From Rhodothermales bacterium (GTDB taxonomy: Bacteria > Bacteroidota > Rhodothermia > Rhodothermales > JAHQVL01), in NCBI GenBank assembly GCA_034439735.1, contig JAWXAX010000056.1:1-43820 (forward strand): a stretch of DNA of 43,820 nt, in the 5' to 3' direction. Numbering within the stretch: the stretch's first letter is position 1; each line of letters opens with the position of its first letter. Positions 33,306 through 43,082 of this stretch are shown here, piece by piece. The position numbers were made by a program, and so were the translations under genes. Below the pieces are notes generated by a model, which saw nothing but the letters and a program-made list of their open reading frames with translations, had not been told where the DNA came from and did no database searches.

Positions 33306-35048
33306 TTACTGGCCGAGCAGGTCCTGCATCTTGTACGCTCGCTTCAAAACGTCCCCAGCGGCGACGCTGAGGCTCGTCTCCCATCGGCCGACATCGGGTA
33401 GTTCCAGCATGAGGCGGTGCTCCCCGGGCCATAACACGATCGGCGTTTCGAGTGGGGTGTCATCAACGTAGTTCCCATTGATGTAGACCTTCGCCCAGGG
33501 GATGACATCGAGTTCGAGTGTCCCCACCAGTCGCCAGAGGGATACATTCATCGTATCCGTCTGGCCAGGCGCCAGGGTAACCGTGGCGTCATAGGGTGGG
33601 AACGATGGATGACTCAGCCGAATGCGGTACGCGCCCGCCGGCCGCTCGATCGTTCGCACCGGCGGCACCGTCCCGAGGGAGTCGTTTTCGATGATGGCCT
33701 CGCAATAAGGGGTGCAGAAAATCGAGAGCTTCGCCAGCGAAGGGGAGGGCGGCAGAACAGAACTGGCTTCGGTCGTATCCGCCGGCGCCGTTGTGAGATC
33801 GAGGCCCGTCACGCCTACAGAATCCGAATCCGTGTCCGGCAGACGCACATCCGTCTCCGCGTCTCCACGCGCAGGGCGTTGCAACACCACCAGAGGCTCG
33901 GGCAAGGCAGCGCCCAGGGATACGACGGTATCACCGTCGGGGAAGATTGCCGTTGAATCCTCTACAGGAGAAAGGGCGGCGGCCACTGGAGGCTCTGCAA
34001 CAGGCTCGTCGTTCCTTACCGCCCAGAGCGTCGCGGTCACCAGAAACAGGGCAACACCGAGCCATGCCGCATACACCAGCCGACGCGGAGCGCGGGCCAC
34101 CCCGCGCTCGATCGTCGCAGCGGCAGGCCTACGGGTTGGGACACGGGCCGCCGCGACCACGAGCGGCGTGTTCAGACGAGCGGCAACCTCCTCCGGTTGT
34201 TCAAGAAAAGCCTTGAGATCCGCGGCGCCAGCCGGGTGAACGGCTGATTTCAGGTCTAGCAGATCCCCGGCCAGTTCGTGGGCGCTGGCGTACCGATTCT
34301 CCGGCGATTTCGCGAGCAGACGGCCACACATGGCTTTCATACCGTCCGGCACGTACGGATTGGCCTCCAGCACCCGCACCGGATCGTACTGCAACACGGC
34401 ATCGATCACGCCGCTGGCGTCCCTGCCGGCAAAGGCCGATTGGCCAGCGAGCATTTCGAAAAACGTGGCGCCGAGTGAAAACAGGTCCGACGCGGCCGTA
34501 GGCACCGGGTCCATCAGGTACTCCGGCGCCATATAGGCCAGAGTCCCCCGGATTTCCGATTTCCCCACCCCGCCCTGATCGAGAGACGCCATCCCGAAGT
34601 CGGCGATCTTGACCTGACCCTCGTGGGAGAGCAGGATATTCGCTGGTTTCAGATCGCGGTGAAAGATGCCCTCCGCGTGCGCTGCCTCGAGTCCGGCTAC
34701 AACCGCCGAGAGGATATACAGCGCCAGGGCCGGCGGCAACCGGTGGTCGGAAAGCAGGGCGGCGAGAGACATCCCCTCGATGTATTCGGCTGTAAAATAG
34801 GCGCCGTTCGGCGAACGGCCGAAGCCGTAGACGCTTACTACGTTCGGGTGTTGGATACGCGCCATCAGGCGCGCCTCTTCCTCGAAGCGCGCCGTCAGGT
34901 CTTCGTCGTGTCGCGCATCGGGGTTGATGACCTTGAGCAGGACAAACCGATCCAGCGACGCCTGGTACGCCTTGTACACGACCGTCCATGCGCTCCGGGA
35001 GAGTTCCAGGAAGGGCTTGACGTCCGTCAGGAAATCGGTAGGTCCCAT
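33306..35048 (-). CDS. Membrane Ser/Thr protein kinase with two PEGA domains
   Basis: The 580-residue protein has a Hanks-type kinase domain (about 10-275) with Lys39, HRDLKPAN (Asp132, Asn137), DFG (Asp150) and APE. A transmembrane segment (about 325-345, AAWLGVALFLVTATLWA) leads to an outer region with two PEGA-type domains (about 440-580). The usual glycine-rich loop is replaced by LSRSAWTVVY, lacking all three glycines. The kinase would sense envelope signals through PEGA and signal inwards. The start at 35048 overlaps the activator gene by 22 nt, implying coupled expression. Confidence 0.88.
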   Translation of the reverse strand: MGPTDFLTDVKPFLELSRSAWTVVYKAYQASLDRFVLLKVINPDARHDEDLTARFEEEARLMARIQHPNVVSVYGFGRSPNGAYFTAEYIEGMSLAALLSDHRLPPALALYILSAVVAGLEAAHAEGIFHRDLKPANILLSHEGQVKIADFGMASLDQGGVGKSEIRGTLAYMAPEYLMDPVPTAASDLFSLGATFFEMLAGQSAFAGRDASGVIDAVLQYDPVRVLEANPYVPDGMKAMCGRLLAKSPENRYASAHELAGDLLDLKSAVHPAGAADLKAFLEQPEEVAARLNTPLVVAAARVPTRRPAAATIERGVARAPRRLVYAAWLGVALFLVTATLWAVRNDEPVAEPPVAAALSPVEDSTAIFPDGDTVVSLGAALPEPLVVLQRPARGDAETDVRLPDTDSDSVGVTGLDLTTAPADTTEASSVLPPSPSLAKLSIFCTPYCEAIIENDSLGTVPPVRTIERPAGAYRIRLSHPSFPPYDATVTLAPGQTDTMNVSLWRLVGTLELDVIPWAKVYINGNYVDDTPLETPIVLWPGEHRLMLELPDVGRWETSLSVAAGDVLKRAYKMQDLLGQ

Positions 35049-36538
35049 TCTTTAAGCCGATTATGGATCCAGCCGCGCGAAACGCCCAGCCGGCGGGCCG
35101 TTTCGGATACGTTGCCCTCGCAGGCCTTCATCGCCTCCTCGACGACGCGCCGCTCGATGTCCGCGAGGGTCTGCCCCTCGTTGAGCATCTCATGATACGA
35201 CCGTTTCAGCGGCTTGTCGCCCACGGGCAGGTTCATATCATCCACCCCCACAACATCACCCATCGTCATCACGACGGCACGCTCGATTGTGTTCTGCAGT
35301 TCGCGTACGTTGCCGGGCCAGGCATGGGCGCGCATCGCATCGATGGCTTCCGTCGTGAACCCTTTGATGTGCTCGCGCCGGCCGACGGCGTATTTGTCCA
35401 GGAAGAAATTCGCAAGCAGGGGGATGTCCATACCCCGATCCCGTAGAGGCGGCGTTGCGAGAGTGATCGTGTTCAGCCGGTAAAAAAGATCCTCTCGGAA
35501 CGAGCCGTCCTTGATGAGTTGCATCACCGGTTTGTTCGTGGCCGACAGGATGCGCACGTCTACATGACGCACACTGTTTTCGCCAATACGTTTGATCTCC
35601 CCCTCCTGGAGCACGCGCAACAGCGCCGTCTGAAGGGACGGACTGAGGTCGCCCACTTCGTCCAGAAACAGGGTCCCGCCGTCGGCGGCCTCGAACAGGC
35701 CGGCTTTATCCGCCACCGCGCCGGTGAATGACCCCTTTTTGTATCCGAACAGCTCGCTCTCAAGCAGCGTATCGGGCAGGGAGCCACAGAACAGCGCCAG
35801 AAACGGTTTCTTCTGGCGGTGCCCGCTATAATGGATGGCGCGAGCGACCAGCTCTTTGCCGGTGCCGCTTTCCCCCTGAATCAGCACGGTGGCGTCGTTG
35901 TCCAGCACGCGCTCCATGATCGCATACAACTTCCGCATGGGCGGGCTCTGCCCGATCATCTCGGCGAACCCGTGTATGTGCTGCAATTCACTCCGCAACT
36001 GGCGATTTTCGTCGCGCAGGGTCTGGTACAGCCGTGCGTTTTCAATGGCAACGGCGGCGAGATTCGAGAACGCCTCGAGGAAGGGAAGATTTTCTTGCTT
36101 GAACCGGCTCCTGTCGGTGAGGCAGTCCATGTAGATCGCGCCGATCTGACGGTTCTTAAGCCGCAGCGGGACGCATGCGATGGATTTGATGTGCTGCACG
36201 ACGATGCTTTCGGCCCCACTGAACCGCTCGTCCTCGAGTGCCTCGTGCACCAGCACGGGCTCGCCCGTTTGCAGGACGCGGTGTACCACGCTTGTGGAGA
36301 TGCGGACGACGTCGCCGAGTTGCTCCTCGGTGAAGTTGATCGTGCTTCGGATTTCGAACCCGACGCGTTCAGTCTCCGAGCTAAGCAGCACAAACCCGCG
36401 ATCGGCGCCAAGCGCTTCCATCGCGGCTTCCAGTACCTTACCCATCAGGGCGTCCGGCTCCTGGATGGAGTTCAGCGTCAACGCGATATCAAACAACGCG
36501 TCGAGGTTTGTGCGATAGTGGGGTTCAGCCGATGGCAT
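35027..36538 (-). CDS. Sigma-54-dependent activator (GAF-AAA+-Fis)
   Basis: The 503-residue activator has an N-terminal GAF domain (about 15-165). The AAA+ domain (about 190-415) has Walker A GESGTGKE near 220, the sigma-54 contact loop as GSFTGA (269-274, instead of GAFTGA) and Walker B LFLDEVGD. The C-terminal Fis-type helix-turn-helix (about 465-500) is [16 protein letters not shown]. It activates sigma-54 promoters by ATP hydrolysis; the GAF domain implies a small-molecule or partner signal. It forms an overlapping pair with the kinase gene, and a sigma-54-type promoter follows downstream, making that promoter a likely target. Confidence 0.94.
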   Translation of the reverse strand: MPSAEPHYRTNLDALFDIALTLNSIQEPDALMGKVLEAAMEALGADRGFVLLSSETERVGFEIRSTINFTEEQLGDVVRISTSVVHRVLQTGEPVLVHEALEDERFSGAESIVVQHIKSIACVPLRLKNRQIGAIYMDCLTDRSRFKQENLPFLEAFSNLAAVAIENARLYQTLRDENRQLRSELQHIHGFAEMIGQSPPMRKLYAIMERVLDNDATVLIQGESGTGKELVARAIHYSGHRQKKPFLALFCGSLPDTLLESELFGYKKGSFTGAVADKAGLFEAADGGTLFLDEVGDLSPSLQTALLRVLQEGEIKRIGENSVRHVDVRILSATNKPVMQLIKDGSFREDLFYRLNTITLATPPLRDRGMDIPLLANFFLDKYAVGRREHIKGFTTEAIDAMRAHAWPGNVRELQNTIERAVVMTMGDVVGVDDMNLPVGDKPLKRSYHEMLNEGQTLADIERRVVEEAMKACEGNVSETARRLGVSRGWIHNRLKEWDLPIS

Positions 36539-36591
36539 GGCAGACGCTCCTGGTTATGACAGATGTACCCACCGGGCTTACTCCCCGGCAG

Positions 36592-37593
36592 TTACGGAAT
36601 GCGGAAGCCGGCTTCACGGGAATGGCTCCGGTTGCCGAATTCGTCGACCACCGAAATCGTCCAGAAATACTCGCCGGCTGCCAGCGCGTTGGGTGCTTTG
36701 AACGACTTGGCAGCCGGAGGCAGGTTCTCGATGATCTCGACGACCGTCTGGATGTTCTCATCCACCCGCACGATGTCTAACCGATAGGTGTACGGAAACA
36801 CCAAAAGCAGCGGCTCCCAGGTGAACAGCGGCGCCGCGTCGGCGAGCAGCGCCAGACTCGTAGGAGTCAGCGCCACGGGAGTCGGCGCGATGAGACGCGC
36901 GATCTGCCGGGCCCCACTCGCCGTGACGACGCCCGCTCGATCCCGCACGAAGAGCAGGTGGTCGTGGCCGAGCAGCGATTCTACCCCTACCGGGAGCGTA
37001 CTTTCCTGGAGGATCGTGAGGTACCGACCCGGCACCGCGCTGGCCACCAACGTGTCGACCAGGCCCACGGCGGGCACCTCGATCCACACCCGTTCGATAT
37101 CCGATAGTCCGTCTGGATCCCCCACCTCGGCCGTCACCTCTAACCGAAATAACTCCTGTGGCGGCGGCCACCAGCGGCTAATGTGGACCGATTGGATCTC
37201 CAGACGATCAACCGCTGGCAACCCATCCAGCCGAAGTTCCACCTGCGCGGTCTCGCCCACACGTACGGTACAGGTATCCACAACCGTGGCATAACCGGCC
37301 CGACTCGCCGTCAGAATGTATTCTCCTTCAGGTAGCTGATCTACACCGAACGCACCCCCGTCACGGGTCGTCGCGGTCACCGGCCCCGGCTCGATACGCA
37401 CCTCGACTCCATCCAGTCCGGCAAAGGGTGGGTAAAATCCCGTAACGCGCCCACTCACGGCACCCACGCCCTCAAAGTCCTCCCCACGAGGGTCCAACGG
37501 GTTCGTACGCGACGCCCCGTCTAAACACCCCCCCAGGAGCAGCGCCAGCACCACCATGCCGGCCAGGGGCCACCCATCACACGGGCACAACAT
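36592..37593 (-). CDS. Lipoprotein with carboxypeptidase-regulatory-like and Fn3-like domains
   Basis: The 333-residue product has a lipobox LGGC with Cys23. A carboxypeptidase-regulatory-like domain follows (about 45-120, with GGAFGVDQLPEGEYILTASRAGY, of which GEYILTA is the typical core). The C-terminal beta-sandwich region (about 225-330) contains YFWTISVVDEFGN, as in Fn3-like modules. ATG 37593 was preferred over 37692 because it fits the lipoprotein signal. It is upstream of the sigma-54 activator by 54 bp and may be in the same transcript. The function is unknown. Confidence 0.75.
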   Translation of the reverse strand: MLCPCDGWPLAGMVVLALLLGGCLDGASRTNPLDPRGEDFEGVGAVSGRVTGFYPPFAGLDGVEVRIEPGPVTATTRDGGAFGVDQLPEGEYILTASRAGYATVVDTCTVRVGETAQVELRLDGLPAVDRLEIQSVHISRWWPPPQELFRLEVTAEVGDPDGLSDIERVWIEVPAVGLVDTLVASAVPGRYLTILQESTLPVGVESLLGHDHLLFVRDRAGVVTASGARQIARLIAPTPVALTPTSLALLADAAPLFTWEPLLLVFPYTYRLDIVRVDENIQTVVEIIENLPPAAKSFKAPNALAAGEYFWTISVVDEFGNRSHSREAGFRIP

Positions 37594-37981
37594 AATTACA
37601 GACCTCAGACGCGTACCTCGCATGCTGGCACAAGTTATCGCCCCGGCACACCGGGGACGGTTGGATACACAGGCCCGGAGCTGTCTCCCCATCGGTGTCC
37701 GTACGCCCGGGTGGTTGTGGCGTATAGACTTCGCGGGGCTCCTGTGACTACATGAAACGCTACCTGGTAAGGGGCAAACGTATGTTCAAACACCTTTGCA
37801 GCTATAACTGGCTTCCGCTTCAGGTTAAATCCGACTGACCTGAATACGTTTCGCCGGCCGGCGGCCGGGTCAAAGTCGCGCCCTGCACGGGGGATGCGAT
37901 TTGCTCAATTGGGCCTTGCGAAGTAGATTGGGGGATTCAGGATAACAGTCGCCCTCCACCGTTACCCCCCTGTGTCCCCCC
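37594..37981. other. Divergent intergenic region, no gene seen
   Basis: This 388-bp gap separates the lipoprotein gene (-) from the SRPBCC gene (+), so promoters for both directions should lie here. A minus-strand TACGTTTG, matching the Bacteroidota -7 box TAnnTTTG, occurs near 37780 but lacks a good -33 partner. No coding sequence or clear RNA structure was recognised. Confidence 0.55.
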
Positions 37982-38449
37982 ATGGCCGACTACGAGTTCG
38001 TCACAACGTGGCGCATACCCGCGCCCGCGCAATTTGTCTGGGACGAGATCCACGATGTGGAGCACTGGCCCGATTGGTGGAAGGCCGTCGAACACGTAGA
38101 TACCCTCGAGGCCGGGGATCAGATCGGTCTGGGCGGCTTGCGTCGCATCGTCTGGCGAGGCCCCCTTCCGTACCGGATCACCATCGATGTACGGGTTACG
38201 CGCATCGCACAGCCGACCATGCTGGAAGGTGTCGCCACGGGCGATCTTACCGGGTGGGGCTGCTGGCAACTGACCAGCGAAGGGCGCTCGACCATTGTCC
38301 GGTTTGATTGGCGGGTGGACGCTACCCGCCGCTGGATGCGTGTCCTCGCCCCGCATTTGCGACCGGCCGTCCGCTGGAACCACGACGCCGTCATGCGCGC
38401 TGGCTACAAAGGCCTCCTTCGGCGCCTCCAGAAGGAGCTCGTGCACTGA
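37982..38449 (+). CDS. SRPBCC (START/polyketide cyclase-like) protein
   Basis: The 155-residue protein begins with a strand pattern YEFVTTWRIPAPAQFVWDEI followed by VEHWPDWWKAVEHVDTLE, typical of polyketide cyclase/SRPBCC ligand-binding proteins. The C-terminal long helix ends RLQKELVH. It likely binds a small hydrophobic ligand. No catalytic residue can be assigned. It is followed after 18 bp by the FAD oxidoreductase, in the same direction. Confidence 0.85.
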   Translation: MADYEFVTTWRIPAPAQFVWDEIHDVEHWPDWWKAVEHVDTLEAGDQIGLGGLRRIVWRGPLPYRITIDVRVTRIAQPTMLEGVATGDLTGWGCWQLTSEGRSTIVRFDWRVDATRRWMRVLAPHLRPAVRWNHDAVMRAGYKGLLRRLQKELVH

Positions 38450-38467
38450 CGCCTACGCCTGCAGAAC

Positions 38468-39502
38468 ATGAAACGAATCGCCATTATCGGTGGCGGCGTC
38501 GCCGGCCTCACCGCAGCCCTGGCACTGAAGGGCGACGAGATCGAAGTCGTCGTCTTCGAAAAAAGCCGCGGACTGGGGGGCCGGGTGGCCAGCCGAGGCC
38601 GGGCGGGTATCCGCTACGATCACGGCGCCAATTATTTCTGCGCCGACAGCGATCGAGTGCAAAAGTTGGTATATGCGGACTTGCCGTCGGTCGACCTCAT
38701 CGAAATCGCCGCACCCGTGCAGCCGTTCCCTCAAACCGGCCCGGCGCCAGCTCTCATGCCGGCCCCCCGACGACTCAACTATCGCCACGGCATCAGTCAG
38801 CTGGCCAAGCTCCTGGGCGCGGCATCGGGCGCTTCGATAGAGCACGAGGTACAGATCGAACGCCTGATGCACGTGAAGAACGGCTGGCGCCTCATAGCGG
38901 AAGGAGAGCGGGTGTTTAATGACTTCGATGCCGTGCTCCTTACCCCGCCAGCCCCCCAATCTGCCGTTATCATCGAAACGAGCGAGATGGACGCCACGCT
39001 GCGGTACACGCTCTCGAAAGCGCTGCGAAAAGCCCGGTACGAGTCGCAGCTGTGCTTCGTACTTGGATACGAAAGATTGGATATGCTGGAAGTTGACTGG
39101 TACGCACAGGTGGATACCGAACGCCGGCGGCCCCTCTCCTGGCTGGCGATGGAACACGCCAAGGCCGGCCATGTCCCAGCCGGACAGCACGTTCTCCTGA
39201 TTCAGATGGCCTCCTCCTGGAGCACGCGCCACTATCTGGAACCCTTCGACACGCTGTTGCCCGATGTGCTGACTCAGGTCCGCCAGCTACTTCCCGCCCT
39301 TCCCGAGCCCGCGTGGCACGACGCTCAGCGGTGGCGCTTCGCACGGGCAACAACGCCGGCGGACATCGAGGCGCTCGCTGTCGGTCGCCCGCAGGGCCTC
39401 TTCTTTGCCGGCGATGCGATCGCCTCCCGCTCTCGGGTCGAACGGGCCATCGAATCCGGCCTGGATGCCGCGGGTGAGATCCGACAGGCGCTGGGCGTGT
39501 GA
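38468..39502 (+). CDS. FAD-dependent amine-oxidase/renalase-like oxidoreductase (COG3380 type)
   Basis: The 344-residue protein starts with the dinucleotide-binding fingerprint IAIIGGGVAGLTAALAL, then VVVFEKSRGLGGRVASR. YDHGANYF lies near residue 55. The C-terminal FAD motif LFFAGDAI is near 312. This matches renalase-like and COG3380 flavoproteins. The substrate is unknown; oxidation of an NAD(P)-type or amine compound is possible. The neighbouring SRPBCC gene suggests a small-molecule pathway. Only 3 bp separate its stop from the convergent HAD gene stop. Confidence 0.85.
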   Translation: MKRIAIIGGGVAGLTAALALKGDEIEVVVFEKSRGLGGRVASRGRAGIRYDHGANYFCADSDRVQKLVYADLPSVDLIEIAAPVQPFPQTGPAPALMPAPRRLNYRHGISQLAKLLGAASGASIEHEVQIERLMHVKNGWRLIAEGERVFNDFDAVLLTPPAPQSAVIIETSEMDATLRYTLSKALRKARYESQLCFVLGYERLDMLEVDWYAQVDTERRRPLSWLAMEHAKAGHVPAGQHVLLIQMASSWSTRHYLEPFDTLLPDVLTQVRQLLPALPEPAWHDAQRWRFARATTPADIEALAVGRPQGLFFAGDAIASRSRVERAIESGLDAAGEIRQALGV

Positions 39503-39505
39503 GAT

Positions 39506-40261
39506 CTACGGGTCTGTATCGGAGCGCGGCGAAGTACGGGTGGTGTGTTCGGCCAGGTTCTCGACAATACCAGGGAGGGCGTCGACGGTGTGTACGATCA
39601 CCGCGGCGCCGGCCTCCCGTAGCCAGGCCTCCTCCTGGTCGGCCGCGGTTTCGTGCCCCGCTGAGACGCCAATCCCCCATACGCCGGCGGCGGCGGCGAC
39701 TGTCATATCTTCGGAAGAGGCAGACACGAACGCCGTTTCCCCCGGTTCGATGGGCCGGCCCGCGGCATCGAGGATCGCCAGGGCGCGCAACAGAGGATAT
39801 GGATCCAGGCCGCCGCGCCCATCCTGCGCCTCGCGGGTGATCAGCAGCGGGAAGTAGCGTTTCCACCCGAATCTCTCGAGAATCCACTGCACCTCGGCGT
39901 CCGGCCTCGACGAGACAATGACCATCACGCGGTCCGACCGCTGAAGCCGTTCCAGGGTGCGTACCTGCACGAGAGGGGTTTCTTCCAGGACGACGCCATC
40001 CCAATTTTCGCCCCGGTATCGGCGCTGGAACTCATCCGCGACGCGGCCGGCGGAGACCTGGATGCCGGCGTCCGCCACGATGGCCTGTGTGAGGCGCCAA
40101 TCGTCCGCGAACCCTCCAAGGATTTTGTATCGTTGGAGGGTTCCCGGTTCGATCGGGCGACCCGTGAAGTGGGCTACCGTTTCCTCGACGGCGCGGCGAT
40201 ACGATCGCGAAACGTCGACCAGTACGCCGTCGATTTCAAAAAAGAGGGCCTGAAGCTTCAC
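39506..40261 (-). CDS. HAD-superfamily (subfamily IA) protein with substituted nucleophile
   Basis: The 251-residue protein starts at GTG 40261 and begins LFFEIDGVLVDVSRSYRRAV. HAD motif I normally reads FDxDGVLVD, with the first Asp as nucleophile; here Glu9 is in that place and Asp11 is kept. Motif II lies in VIVSSRPDAEV and motif III/IV in the ETAFVSASSEDMTVAAAAG region. The DVSRSY pattern resembles the HAD-IA hypothetical-1 group (TIGR01548-like). Because Glu is an unusual replacement, activity may be altered or lost. It follows rho by 41 bp on the same strand and may share its transcript. Confidence 0.82.
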   Translation of the reverse strand: MKLQALFFEIDGVLVDVSRSYRRAVEETVAHFTGRPIEPGTLQRYKILGGFADDWRLTQAIVADAGIQVSAGRVADEFQRRYRGENWDGVVLEETPLVQVRTLERLQRSDRVMVIVSSRPDAEVQWILERFGWKRYFPLLITREAQDGRGGLDPYPLLRALAILDAAGRPIEPGETAFVSASSEDMTVAAAAGVWGIGVSAGHETAADQEEAWLREAGAAVIVHTVDALPGIVENLAEHTTRTSPRSDTDP

Positions 40262-40302
40262 GATAGGGGGCCGAGGTTACGCGAGGCTCCGGGCGCCGTT
40301 CG

Positions 40303-42600
40303 TTACGAATTCATGACGATCAGGAACTCATCGTTATCCCGCGTGCCGCGCATCTTGTCGAGCAGGAAGTTCATCGACTGGACCGGATCCATATCGGCCA
40401 GCAGCTTCCTGAGGATCCAGACACGGCTGAGTTTGGCCTCGGGCAGCAACAGCTCTTCGCGACGGGTGCCGGACTTGACGGTATCCATCGCAGGGAAGAT
40501 CCGGCGATCGGCCATTTCGCGGGAGAGCACGAGCTCCATGTTACCGGTGCCCTTGAACTCCTCGAAGATAACTTCGTCCATTCGACTTCCGGTGTCGATG
40601 AGCGCTGTCCCGATGATGGTCAGCGACCCTCCTTCTTCCACATTTCGCGCCGCGCCAAAGAAGCGCTTGGGGCCGCGGAGTGCGCCGGCTTCGATACCGC
40701 CCGAGAGGGTTTTGCCCGTATTCGGCGCTACCGCGTTGTGTGCACGCGCCAGGCGGGTGATGGAGTCGAGCAGGATGATGACATCCTGGCCCGCCTCCAC
40801 GAGGCGCTTGGCTTTTTCGAGCACGATGTCGGCCACTTCCACGTGGCGTTCCGGCTCCTGATCAAACGTGGAAGAGATCACCTCGGCCTGCACGTTGCGC
40901 ATGGTGTCGGTTACTTCTTCCGGGCGTTCGTCCACCAGCAGAATGATCAGGTAACACTCGGGGTGATTTGTGGTGATCGCGTTGGCAATCTTCTGAAGCA
41001 GGATCGTCTTACCCGTCTTGGGCTGCGCGACGATGAGGCCGCGCTGACCCTTACCGATGGGCGCGAAGAGATCCATCACGCGCATGCTGTAATCGGTCGC
41101 ATGGTATTCCAGCCGCAGTTGTTCTTCCGGATACAGCGGCGTCAGGAAATCGAAGCTGATTCGCTCTTCCAGCTCGGCCGGCGTGCGGCCGTTGATGCTG
41201 TTTACCTGGATGAGCGCAAAGAACCGCTCGCCTTCCTTGGGTGGGCGCACTTCGCCGTCCACCGTGTCGCCGAGGCGCAGGCTGAACCGTTTGATCTGCG
41301 AAGGCGAAACGTAAATGTCATCTGGACTGGGCAGGTAGTTGTATTCGGCGGAACGGAGGAAGCCGTAGCCGTCGGGGAGCACTTCGAGCACCCCGACCTT
41401 GTTGATCATGCCCTCCAGTTCTGTCTTATTCGGGTCGTAATTGGCCATGTATTTCGGCCGGCCCTCGTATACACGCTTGCGCTGCTCTTCGCGCGTACCG
41501 GTCATGGCCCGCTGCCGGCGGTTGTCGGGAACCGAAGGAGGTCCCCCACTGCCCGGTCGTTTCTCCGGTCGGCGCGGATCACGCCGTTCCATGCGGCGCG
41601 AATCGCGCTCGCCCGGACGTCCCGCGCTACGGGCGTCGCCCCGGTCTCCGCGAGCGTCGCGGTCCCGATCCCCACGGCTATCGCGGTCCCCGCGATCTCC
41701 GCGACTGTCGCGGTCGCTGCGGACTTCGCGATCTCGCTCGCCCCGGCTGTCGCGGTCGCTCCGTGTATCCCGGCTGTCCCGCTCGCCGCGGCTATCGCGG
41801 TCGCCCCGCGTATCCCGGCTGTCGCGGTCGCTACGCACCTCCCGATCTCTATCCCGGTCGCTCCGGGGCGCATCGCGGCTGTCGCGGTCGCTACGCACCT
41901 CCCGATCTCTATCCCGATCGCTCCGGGGCGCATCTCGGCTGTCGCGGTCGCTACGCCCTTCGCCGCGGGTTTCGTTGCGGCCATTGGACTTGCGGCCTTC
42001 ATACCGATCGTCTGTCCTGCGCGGTGGAGTACGTTCGTTCAAGGTGCGAACCTCACCTCGATCGTTTCCCTTGCGGGTTCTGGAGCCCGAATCGTCCGGC
42101 GCGTCGCTACTCGAGCGCTCGTCCACTCGAGGTCCGCGTCCTTCGGGACGGGCGTCCCTCGGGCGGTACGAGCCACGGCTGTCGCCACTGTCGGGTCGCT
42201 CTTCCCGGGGCCGGTTCTCCTCATAACGCCGGCCGCCCTCGCGCCCTTCGCTCCAGGATTCGGTGCTGCTGCCCCGAGCGGGACGCTCCTCCGTTTCACG
42301 CGGCGTCCGTGCTTCCGCCCGAGGACGACGCTGTTCGCGCGGCGAAGCTTCGTCGCCGGCGCGGCGAGGCGCCGGCGTATCGGCGGCCGACTCGGTCCGG
42401 TCCCGCGCGGCGGCGGATGGGGCGGATGCCGGAGCACCCGCAGCCGGCGCGGCCGTGTGTGCTACGGCTTCGGCACGGGTCTCAAGGATGAGATAGATTA
42501 AATCCTGCTTTCTCAGCCCGGAATAACCAGTTAGGCCCAGATCCCGGGCGATATCTCTGAGGTCGGCGAGTTTTTGGTTCTGCAGGTCGGCAATTTTCAT
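40303..42600 (-). CDS. rho: Transcription termination factor Rho with large disordered insert
   Basis: The 765-residue Rho is far longer than the 419-residue E. coli protein. The N-terminal Rho_N helices (about 1-45, [18 protein letters not shown]) are followed by an Ala/Arg/Asp/Glu/Gly/Ser-rich insert of about 320 residues, then the RNA-binding OB fold (about 390-460). The ATPase core has Walker A QPKTGKT, Walker [16 protein letters not shown] and [11 protein letters not shown]. Rho is a ring-shaped hexameric helicase that ends transcription. In Bacteroides, a disordered Rho insert has been reported to drive condensate formation, so the insert may serve a similar role. ATG 42600 was chosen because the longer frame adds an unrelated N-terminal extension. 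Confidence 0.96.
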   Translation of the reverse strand: MKIADLQNQKLADLRDIARDLGLTGYSGLRKQDLIYLILETRAEAVAHTAAPAAGAPASAPSAAARDRTESAADTPAPRRAGDEASPREQRRPRAEARTPRETEERPARGSSTESWSEGREGGRRYEENRPREERPDSGDSRGSYRPRDARPEGRGPRVDERSSSDAPDDSGSRTRKGNDRGEVRTLNERTPPRRTDDRYEGRKSNGRNETRGEGRSDRDSRDAPRSDRDRDREVRSDRDSRDAPRSDRDRDREVRSDRDSRDTRGDRDSRGERDSRDTRSDRDSRGERDREVRSDRDSRGDRGDRDSRGDRDRDARGDRGDARSAGRPGERDSRRMERRDPRRPEKRPGSGGPPSVPDNRRQRAMTGTREEQRKRVYEGRPKYMANYDPNKTELEGMINKVGVLEVLPDGYGFLRSAEYNYLPSPDDIYVSPSQIKRFSLRLGDTVDGEVRPPKEGERFFALIQVNSINGRTPAELEERISFDFLTPLYPEEQLRLEYHATDYSMRVMDLFAPIGKGQRGLIVAQPKTGKTILLQKIANAITTNHPECYLIILLVDERPEEVTDTMRNVQAEVISSTFDQEPERHVEVADIVLEKAKRLVEAGQDVIILLDSITRLARAHNAVAPNTGKTLSGGIEAGALRGPKRFFGAARNVEEGGSLTIIGTALIDTGSRMDEVIFEEFKGTGNMELVLSREMADRRIFPAMDTVKSGTRREELLLPEAKLSRVWILRKLLADMDPVQSMNFLLDKMRGTRDNDEFLIVMNS
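41813..41960 (-). repeat. 60-bp tandem coding repeat in the rho insert
   Basis: About two and a half copies of a 60-bp unit encode a 20-residue repeat of Asp, Arg and Ser ([18 protein letters not shown] pattern), roughly residues 215-262. The copies are nearly identical at the DNA level, implying recent duplication or gene conversion. Flanking sequence carries more degenerate DSRGDRD-type units. Confidence 0.85.
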
Positions 42601-42736
42601 ACAGCGTGGAAGAATAGATGCGGCAGGGGTGTTGTTGGCGTTCAGTGGAACCTCCGCTCTGGCATATCTGCGCGTACAATCCATCCTCGCGCGGTAGACG
42701 GCTCAGAAGTGAATCCAACAGGCTCGAAACACCCTC

Positions 42737-42770
42737 TCGTGAGGTTAAACCAGTCGTGAGATTAAACTAG
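42737..42770. repeat. Two tandem 17-bp direct repeats upstream of rho
   Basis: The units at 42737-42753 (TCGTGAGGTTAAACCAG) and 42754-42770 (TCGTGAGATTAAACTAG) differ at two positions and adjoin exactly. They lie about 140-170 bp before the rho start. They could be a regulator-binding site, but no regulator is known. Confidence 0.6.
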
Positions 42771-43082
42771 AAGATCCTGAACTAGGTAGGAAGAAACCCG
42801 TAGGTAGAAACCAGAAGGAAGGAAGGACGCTATTCGGGGAGGTAGGCAGGGCCTGTGAAGCCTGGCTCGCGCACGGTTACCTTGGTGTTGGTAGACCTGG
42901 AGGGGTCGTACGCGGCGTCGCGTAGCTTTCTTGCGAAATGCTGACCTCGCAAGATAGCGCATCGTACCGTAAAATCAACGATTGACGCGGCCGCATTGGC
43001 AAAATTTCATCTGAGACCCCCATGAAGCCGTGCGTGATTGCGCCGGCGGCTGAGCCCTTTCGACGTATGAAGCGCCTCTCTG

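Noticed and set aside
37775-37795. Bacteroidota -7 box TACGTTTG on the minus strand
   Set aside because: No fitting -33 element at the usual distance, and it lies nearly 190 bp from the gene start.
40738-42501. Long plus-strand frame opposite rho
   Set aside because: It mirrors the repetitive rho insert, is rich in Ala/Val/Pro and has no domain. The rho reading is certain.
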